From an uncultured Bacteroidales bacterium (GTDB lineage Bacteria > Bacteroidota > Bacteroidia > Bacteroidales > P3): a stretch of 10,392 nt of DNA. Position numbers and translations under genes: made by a program. Position 1 is the stretch's first letter. Each line of letters starts with the position of its first letter. Below the pieces are notes generated by a model, which was given only the letters and a program-made list of their open reading frames with translations, was not told where the DNA came from and searched no databases. Shown here piece by piece: positions 1 to 6,500 of the stretch. The stretch spans positions 1 to 10,392 of the forward strand of contig CALEPD010000213.1 in NCBI GenBank assembly GCA_937910265.1, written 5' to 3'.

Positions 1-499
1 CGTTACCTCCTCCGGGGAAAGCACCCTTTGGGAATTCATGTTGGTGGTTGCCAAGATAAAGTTTCCCGGTTATGAGTTGGCGAGTGTAATGCGCCATCCA
101 TTTGGGTTCCTCGCAATTGTCGTATTGTGGTATGATGGGGCCTCCGGCTGCTACCGCATCGGGGTTTTCTCCAAAGAAGCGGGCGTAGGTGCTGAGGTAT
201 TCTTTGTTGATAAGGGCATCGTCATCAACATAAACCAGTACATCTCCCTTCGAATGTCTGATACCGCAGTTTCGGGCATACGACAATCCCTGCTCCGACT
301 CGATGATGTATTGGAAGTCGATATCGGGGAAATCGGCACGAAACCTGTTGCATTCCGTTTCGGTATTGTCGGTACAATTGTTGTTTACCAGAACAATTTC
401 GTATTCGGAATGCGACAGGTCGTTCTCCGCAATGCTTCGTAAAATATTGTAGATGTATCTGTCGCGGTTGTATGTGCAGATGATGACCGATAGGAGCAT
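1..499 (-). CDS. Family 2 glycosyltransferase, N-terminal part (runs off left edge)
   Basis: The minus-strand frame from the ATG at 499-497 stays open to base 1, giving about 166 residues of a cytoplasmic GT-A fold transferase that would use a nucleotide-sugar donor. It opens with SVIICTYNR (residues 4-12), the usual first beta strand of GT2 enzymes. VNNNCTDNT follows at 38-46 (commonly V-D/N-N-x-S-x-D-x-T), then GLSYARNCGI near 71-80 and the metal/nucleotide-binding acidic motif YVDDDA at 90-95. The glycine-rich PGGGN at the edge is where acceptor-side motifs begin; the C-terminal part and stop lie outside the window. The start is set by position: one base separates it from the yfhO stop (TAA-C-ATG), so the two are almost certainly cotranscribed and perhaps translationally coupled. 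The acceptor is unknown; a cell-surface polysaccharide or glycolipid is inferred from the family and neighbour. Confidence 0.9.
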   Translation of the reverse strand, partial: MLLSVIICTYNRDRYIYNILRSIAENDLSHSEYEIVLVNNNCTDNTETECNRFRADFPDIDFQYIIESEQGLSYARNCGIRHSKGDVLVYVDDDALINKEYLSTYARFFGENPDAVAAGGPIIPQYDNCEEPKWMAHYTRQLITGKLYLGNHQHEFPKGAFPGGGN

Positions 500-500
500 G

Positions 501-2999
501 TTAAGCGGTTTTGTTTTTACGACGGTAATAAATAAACAGAACTCCGGCGATGATGGCGATGGTTACAATCGAGCATATCAATGTAATGCTGTCAAGTCGG
601 TGCATTGTTGGAGCTTCATTGCGGAATTCGATGACGTGTTCTCCTGCGGGTATAGCCATGGCGCGCAACACATAGTTGGCACGGATATATTCGGCAGGTT
701 GTCCGTCGATATATGCTTTCCAGTCGGGTGCGTAGTAAATCTCGCTGAATACGGCCAATTGTTCAGTATTGCTCTTGCTGTGGTATGTCAAGATGTTTAT
801 GTCTGTTGGTTGTTTGTGTTCAAGTTCAATGGTTGCGGTGCTGTCGCGTGTGAAGTTGGCCGTCAACGGAAATTCTTGAGTGTTGACAATGGCTGTGGTT
901 GATGGATTGTTGTGTTGCAGGGCGGTGATTTCGTCATTGGGGTTGTCAACACTTTTCACTTCTGACACAAACCAGCAGTTGCCTAAAGCTTCGGGATTGC
1001 GTTGTACTTGTCCGTTTTGCAACACCAGGTATCTGGTGTTGAGCATGTTCAGTACATTCGGGTTGATTTGATAGCTGATGTAGAAGTCAATCAAATCTTG
1101 GTAGCGGCGCAATTTGGCTGCACTGTAACCTCCGATTTGGTTGTGGAATGCACTTGGTTTCGAGTCGTTAAAGGTATTGGCCGCTAAATTGAGTACGCGG
1201 AAATCCTTGTCGCCGAACATTGCTGCCTGGTTGTCGATGTCATAATCGTATTGTGCGGGTTTTTGCTCCAGCATACGCGCGTTGCGTACATATTTGTCCT
1301 CGTTCAAGTAACGGCTGTTTACCCCTTGCAAATCGATAACAATAAGCAGGGCAAGCATACCAATGAAAAGTAACGACGATTTGCCGGCGGAAGCCATTTT
1401 TTTGATATATATCCATAATGCTGCTGCGGCAAGCAATATGAAGATGATGCTTCTCCACGAGTCGCCTACAAACAACGCTTTGCGGTCTTCTATGAAGATG
1501 CTCTGCAGCATGCTCCATTGGTTGCCATATTGTTTGGCCATATCAAGGTCGGCGCTTCCGCTGTAGCTGAAGTTGCCTTGCATAATCAATCCGATAAGGA
1601 TAATGCCCACGGTGACCCCGAGCGAGACATACAGGGCGGTAGTCATGCGTTTGATCGATGCCTGGTCAAGTGCTTTCGAGAATACTTCTTTGAGTCCCAG
1701 CACTGCAATCAAAACCATTGCCACGTTGGCTATCACCAAACTCATGGAAGGTGTTCTGAATTTGTTGTATAGTGGCAGATGCTCAAACACCCAACTGTTG
1801 AATCCCATGAGATTTCTACCCCATGAAAGCACTATGGCAATGATGGTCGCTGCCAATAGCCACCAGCGTTCGGGACCTTTGACTGTGATGAATCCAAACA
1901 GTGCCAGGAATATCACTATCGCTCCGAAATATACCGGACCACTTGTAAAGGGTTGGTCACCCCAATAAAGGGGAGCTTGCTCTATGTGCAGGTTTTTGTA
2001 TGAGGCGCTTTCTTTGCTGACGGTCTCACCCGAACCTCCGCCCATGGCTCCGGGCACCAGCAACGTGTAGGTCTCACCGATGCCGTAGCTCCAGCTGAAT
2101 GCATAGTTTATATCCAGGCCGTCTTGGTTGCTGTTGTTGTTGCTGGGGTACGATTCACCGTAAATATCTTGAGGTGTTACTGTAATCTCGCTGCCTCCGC
2201 GCATGGTGTATTCTACATATTCCTGATTCACCATCAAGTGGCGGGTGTTGCAGGCCAAAGCAAGTGCGGCCCCGATTACCAGAACCCCTACAGCCATGAA
2301 AAACGATTTTAAATAACGGTCTTTGATGGCATAGATGGCATACACCAAACCCATCAATATGCCGGTAATGGCTGTGTAGAATGTTATTTGTATGTGGTTG
2401 TACGCAATCTGCAGACCAAGGGCAAGGGTAAACAGTATCGATCCCCAGACAAGCTGTCCGGTGGCTTTGCGTTTATCTTCCTTAAAAATTGAAGCACCCT
2501 TCAGGCACATGATCATGCCTGCCAAAATGGGGGCAATCATGGCCATAGCCCAAGCCTTTGATATATGTCCGGCTTCGATAATGATGATATTGTAGCTTCC
2601 CAAACCAAAGGCCAGTCCGCCCAGCAACGCCAGCCATGGGCTTGCTCCCAAAGCCACCAGCGCCACATAAAATCCCAAAAGGTACAGAAATATAACACCT
2701 ACGTCATTGTGGCGGTTGAGCGGGCTGAGTATAAGTGCGTTTTTTATCGGTGTGAAAACCGAATGCTGCGGACTGTTGGTGATTTGATAACCGGGCATTC
2801 CGCTAAACATACTGGGGCACCATGTTGTATATTCTCCTGTAGTTTTGTGGTAATCCTTCTGCGCTTTAGCCATGCTTTCGTATTTTTGCAAGTCGCCTTG
2901 GGAAAGCGCTTTCCCTTGCAGTATGGGCATAAAGTAAATGGCTGAAATGATTAAGAGTAAGACGATGATTCCGCTGTGAACTAGGATGTTTTTCTTCAT
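501..2999 (-). CDS. yfhO: YfhO-family polytopic membrane protein (probable GT-C type glycosyltransferase)
   Basis: The 832-residue product has an N-terminal membrane anchor (about 10-28), QGDLQKY at 34-40 with Asp36 in the first extracytoplasmic loop, and W-x-P-x-M-F-S-G-M-P-G at 60-70, a signature of Bacteroidetes YfhO proteins. About a dozen further hydrophobic segments follow up to roughly residue 560. A soluble extracytoplasmic domain comes next, ending in the characteristic block around WKAYIDGQPAEYIRANYVLR and IPAGEHVIEF, then a last membrane helix and a basic tail (YYRRKNK). Known of the family: Firmicute YfhO-type enzymes add sugars to lipoteichoic acid outside the membrane from a polyprenyl-phosphate donor, and GT-C enzymes use an acidic residue in the first loop. 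Inferred here: Asp36 is the candidate catalytic residue, and the enzyme decorates a Bacteroidetes envelope glycan. The acceptor is unknown. It is the first gene of an operon with the downstream GT2 and has a promoter candidate at 3095-3102. No clear Shine-Dalgarno precedes the ATG, as is usual in this phylum. Confidence 0.9.
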   Translation of the reverse strand: MKKNILVHSGIIVLLLIISAIYFMPILQGKALSQGDLQKYESMAKAQKDYHKTTGEYTTWCPSMFSGMPGYQITNSPQHSVFTPIKNALILSPLNRHNDVGVIFLYLLGFYVALVALGASPWLALLGGLAFGLGSYNIIIIEAGHISKAWAMAMIAPILAGMIMCLKGASIFKEDKRKATGQLVWGSILFTLALGLQIAYNHIQITFYTAITGILMGLVYAIYAIKDRYLKSFFMAVGVLVIGAALALACNTRHLMVNQEYVEYTMRGGSEITVTPQDIYGESYPSNNNSNQDGLDINYAFSWSYGIGETYTLLVPGAMGGGSGETVSKESASYKNLHIEQAPLYWGDQPFTSGPVYFGAIVIFLALFGFITVKGPERWWLLAATIIAIVLSWGRNLMGFNSWVFEHLPLYNKFRTPSMSLVIANVAMVLIAVLGLKEVFSKALDQASIKRMTTALYVSLGVTVGIILIGLIMQGNFSYSGSADLDMAKQYGNQWSMLQSIFIEDRKALFVGDSWRSIIFILLAAAALWIYIKKMASAGKSSLLFIGMLALLIVIDLQGVNSRYLNEDKYVRNARMLEQKPAQYDYDIDNQAAMFGDKDFRVLNLAANTFNDSKPSAFHNQIGGYSAAKLRRYQDLIDFYISYQINPNVLNMLNTRYLVLQNGQVQRNPEALGNCWFVSEVKSVDNPNDEITALQHNNPSTTAIVNTQEFPLTANFTRDSTATIELEHKQPTDINILTYHSKSNTEQLAVFSEIYYAPDWKAYIDGQPAEYIRANYVLRAMAIPAGEHVIEFRNEAPTMHRLDSITLICSIVTIAIIAGVLFIYYRRKNKTA

Positions 3000-3094
3000 T
3001 TTGTATCGTTTTATTTAGTGCAAATGATTTCTTTGTTTTTATTGTATGTTGATTTGCAGTGTTTTATGTGTAAATGTAAAATGCCTATTAGTTA

Positions 3095-3102
3095 CAAATT
3101 TA
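3095..3102 (-). promoter_or_regulatory. Candidate -7 element of the yfhO promoter
   Basis: Read on the minus strand this is TAAATTTG, a full match to the Bacteroidetes -7 consensus TAnnTTTG. It lies about 95 bases upstream of the yfhO ATG, implying an AT-rich leader of roughly 85-90 bases. No convincing TTTG -33 element is seen at the expected spacing, so this remains a candidate. Confidence 0.45.
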
Positions 3103-3367
3103 CATTTTTTTGCGAAATAATAGTGAGTGGAAATATACCAATGCATTATATAAATAATTAGCAGACTAATGCTATAAATGCTGAAAACCGAATGACGAGT
3201 ATGAGATTGGAAAAATGTATAAGTTTGGTGTGAGATAAACATACAGAGAACGATTTGTGTAAAAAAAAAATTGACGATTCAACAAAAAAAATATATTTTT
3301 ACAAAAATAATATAATGTTTAATTAATTTTAAGTTGTTGGATGATAGTAATATAGTTATTAATTATA

Positions 3368-3402
3368 TTGTTAAAAAAAGTAGATAAAAGCGTTTACATT
3401 TT
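3368..3402 (+). promoter_or_regulatory. Weak promoter candidate for the structured RNA
   Basis: TACATTTT at 3395-3402 matches the -7 consensus TAnnTTTG except for the last G. A TTG at 3368-3370 lies 24 bases upstream, slightly long for the Bacteroidetes -33 box. Initiation a few bases downstream would fall at about 3407-3410, exactly where the long hairpin begins. That positional fit is the main support. Confidence 0.3.
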
Positions 3403-3408
3403 CTCTAT

Positions 3409-3544
3409 ACGTACCGAAACCTAGGAAATTTCGACACACTACACAAGGAAATAGCAAGCGCTCTCGGTTATGCCGTGAGCTTTCTTGTTTGTGGTGTGGG
3501 TATCCTAGGACCTCGGACGTGACAAAAAGTTCACGGTTTTTTTT
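3409..3544 (+). ncRNA. Putative structured RNA: long imperfect hairpin plus terminator
   Basis: The region folds on paper as one long hairpin. ACGT 3409-3412 pairs with 3517-3520, CCGA 3414-3417 with TCGG 3513-3516, and CCTAGGA 3420-3426 with TCCTAGG 3503-3509. After an asymmetric internal loop (3427-3434 against 3499-3502), 3435-3443 pairs with 3490-3498 and 3444-3450 with 3481-3487, with a two-base bulge at 3488-3489. The apical stem is 3460-3467 with 3473-3480, with one U-U mismatch and loop UUAUG. A terminator-like hairpin and eight Ts follow directly on the plus strand, and the minus strand has no T run at the other end, which sets the orientation. I do not recognise the family. It lacks the GGAAGGAAGCAG tip of SRP RNA. 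A shortened 6S-like RNA, or a 5' leader of the giant gene 34 bases beyond the T run, are the alternatives. It could also be a palindromic mobile-element remnant. Confidence 0.5.
3518..3544 (+). terminator. Rho-independent terminator-like hairpin before the giant surface-protein gene
   Basis: CGTGA (3518-3522) pairs with TCACG (3531-3535) around an eight-base A-rich loop, followed by G and eight Ts (3537-3544). The five-pair stem is short but the T run is strong. The 3' arm can instead pair with CCGTGAGC at 3473-3480, see findings. Confidence 0.5.
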
Positions 3545-3551
3545 ATATTTG
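3544..3551 (+). promoter_or_regulatory. Candidate -7 element for the giant surface-protein gene
   Basis: TATATTTG is a full match to the Bacteroidetes -7 consensus TAnnTTTG and lies 26 bases before the ATG at 3578. It shares its first T with the upstream terminator T run. A TTGACA-like GTGACA sits at 3519-3524 inside the terminator hairpin, but there is no clear TTTG at -33. Initiation here would leave a short A/T-rich leader of about 20 bases. Confidence 0.45.
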
Positions 3552-3577
3552 AGATAATACTAAATCATATAATTCAC

Positions 3578-6500
3578 ATGAAAAAAATATTATTTTTTAT
3601 CGCACTGATTATATCAGGGGGAGTTTATGGTCAAAATATTAGTGCAGTATCCCCAAGTGGTCATACTTTGTATTATCATATAAACGGAAATACAGCAACG
3701 GTTACAGATCCACGTTATAATACGGATATGGGTAGTTCAAATTATTATCCATGGGATGGGCATACAGTACTTAGTGGAGATGTTGTGATTCCTGATTCAG
3801 TGACATATGGTCCAAATACCTATCCTGTGGTCCAAATTGCGGCTGGGGCATTTAGTGGTTGTAATGAAATCACATCAATCAACATGCCAAATATAATTGA
3901 ATCTATAGGTTCATCAGCATTTCAAAGATGTGGAAGTCTTCTGACTATTAATTTGCCTGACAGTTTGAGCACCATAAGTTCGTATTGTTTTGCTAGTTGT
4001 TATGCTTTGTCGGAACTTTTATTGCCCAATACAATAAGAATAATAGGTCAATATGCGTTTTCAGCTTGTCGAAGTCTTCAAAATATTATATTGCCCGACC
4101 GTATATCTATGATTTCAGAAGCGGCGTTTGATGGTTGCTCAAATCTTGAATCTATAACAATTCCCAATAGCGTTGTGACTATTGGAGATTATGCATTCAA
4201 TGATTGTAGTAGTCTATCTCATTTGATAATAGGCAATTCTGTTACAGATATTAGCGCATATGCTTTTTATGGTTGTACAAGTCTTGATTCTATAACTATT
4301 CCCGATAGCGTTTTGACTATTGGGAATCATGCATTCTATAATTGTACTAATCTTTCAAGAGTGACATTTGGCGCAAATTTGGCGCAAATCGGAACGAGTG
4401 CTTTCTATGGTTGCCATGGTATTGATCAGATTGTTTTGTTGGGAGAAGAACCTCCACATGGTGGTTCTTTTGAAACAGGAATATCTCCAATAATTTTTGT
4501 TCCTTGCGGAACGGTTGAAACGTATCTGTCAATGTATCCATGGGGCTCTATAGGTGTTATATTTGAAAATCCTGATGCCGATTGTGATGAAATAGTTGTT
4601 GGTAATGCCGCAGACAGTTCCTGTACAATTCCATTCCAGGCAGAAAGTTTGTATTCAACTTCTGAATATTTATATTGTGCTTCTGAGATAGGGAAAGGTG
4701 GTATTGTTGATACATTATGGTTTAATGTTGCTGCTACAGGAAACTTTGCAGTAGAAAGAATCCGTATTTATATGGGACATACGTCCTCTCATAACTTGTC
4801 TGGGGGATGGGAAAATTTGAGTGATTTGCAAGAAGTATATTTTTCAAATAACCAAACTATTGCAACCTCATTAGGATGGGAGGAGTATCCATTACACACA
4901 CCATTTGAATATGATGGGACTTCAAGTCTTTTGCTAGTTGTGGTTCATACATCTGATTATACTACATCGATGCCGAAGTATTATAATCACAGTACAGTGT
5001 ATTCTAGTTCGGTGTGGCGTGCAAGTGATAATTATTCGGATTCTTGTGCAAGTTTGGCTCCAACTCTATGTGGAGTGATATCAAATGTGAGACCAGACAT
5101 TAAGTTGTCTTTTGATCTTCCGTATTCTACATCTTTTGAAAATTCAACACAAATGTATGGGTGGGAATATGTGAATGCTAATCAGACGAATCATTGGATG
5201 GTTGGGACAGATGTCGCAAGTGCTGGGTCAAGGTCATTGTATATAACAAATAATAATTCATCAAATCAATATACGGTATCTAGTGCCTCTTTCGTTTGTG
5301 CATATAAGGTTTTAGACCTTGAATCAGGAGTCTATTCTTTTTCTTATGATTGGCGATGTTACGGAGAAACAATACATGATTATCTTCGTGTGGCGTTAGT
5401 GCCAGATTCCATTGATTTTGAAATTTCTTACGCACCTTCTGGCTTTTCCTATAATGCACTTCCTCCAGGGTGGATTTCTTTAGACGGAGGAAAGTTGAAT
5501 TTACAGTCTACATGGCAACATAATGAATGTCAAATTAATATACCTCATGAAGGTAAATGGAAGTTGTCTTTACTATGGAAAAATAATGCTTCGTATGGAA
5601 GAATGCCACCTGCTGCTGTTGATGGGATTTCTGTTAGGAAATTAGCGCACCCCATCCCAGTTTCCATAGTTGGATTTTCGGAGAATGAACTGTATGGTAC
5701 TGTGCAAGGAAGTGATACTGTAGGTTATGGCCAAAATGTTGTATTGGAAGCTATGCCTAATTATGGTTATGTTTTTGCTGGTTGGAGTGATGGAGTTACA
5801 ACTAACCCAAGAACGATTGTGGCAGATACCAATATGTCATTATTTGCATATTTTATTCCTGCAAGGTTCACGCTTACGTTGTCATGTAATAGTAATGAGG
5901 GTAGTGTGAGTGGTGGAATAATAGCTGATTACAACACGTCTCACATTATTAGAGCAATACCTAATCGTGGATTCTACTTCGTAAGGTGGAGTGATGGGAA
6001 TTATTTTAATCCTAGAACTATTACCCTCACTGAAGATGTTTCTTTGTCTGCGATATTTGCTTGCCACCAATATACTGTGACAGGGGCTAGCGCTGATACA
6101 ATGATGGGGGCTGTAGATGGTACATCAACGCAGAATTACGGAACCTCGGTTGTACTGACAGCTATACCAAACTATGGATGTCATTTCACACATTGGAATG
6201 ACGGATCAACAGACAATCCTCGTGTAGTTCAAGTTGATAGTAATGTGATTTATACAGCACATTTTGCATACAACCAATATACCGTGACAGGGTTGAGTGC
6301 GGATACTGTGATGGGTATGGTATCGGGAACTTCTACACAAGATTACATGACGACTGTTGTGTTAACGGCAATGTCAAATTATGGATACCACTTTGTCCAA
6401 TGGAACGACGGGTCTCTTGACAATCCTCGTATAGTTCAAGTTGATAGCAATGTGGCTTATACGGCAAGTTTTGCATATAACCAATATAGTGTGACAGGAG

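Larger units (their letters stand above)
3000..3408. other. AT-rich divergent intergenic region without a gene
   Basis: I see no credible coding sequence between the yfhO start and the structured RNA. The one moderate open frame, at 3039-3242 on the minus strand, encodes a low-complexity aromatic and His-rich sequence with no recognisable domain. The stretch holds the yfhO -7 candidate (3095-3102), a run of ten As (3261-3270), the short palindrome TTGA-CGAT-TCAA (3271-3282), a run of eight As (3284-3291) and an A/T-only inverted repeat near 3293-3312. The two A-tracts have centres about 22 bases apart, roughly two helical turns, which would favour DNA curvature. Confidence 0.6.

Noticed and set aside
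38..902. Plus-strand open frames opposite the GT2 and yfhO genes
   Set aside because: The minus-strand products carry clear family motifs over the same bases; the plus-strand translations show none.
3409..3544. SRP 4.5S RNA, tmRNA or an integron attC site
   Set aside because: The conserved SRP tip, a tRNA-like acceptor end, and the attC core (GTTRRRY) arrangement are all absent.
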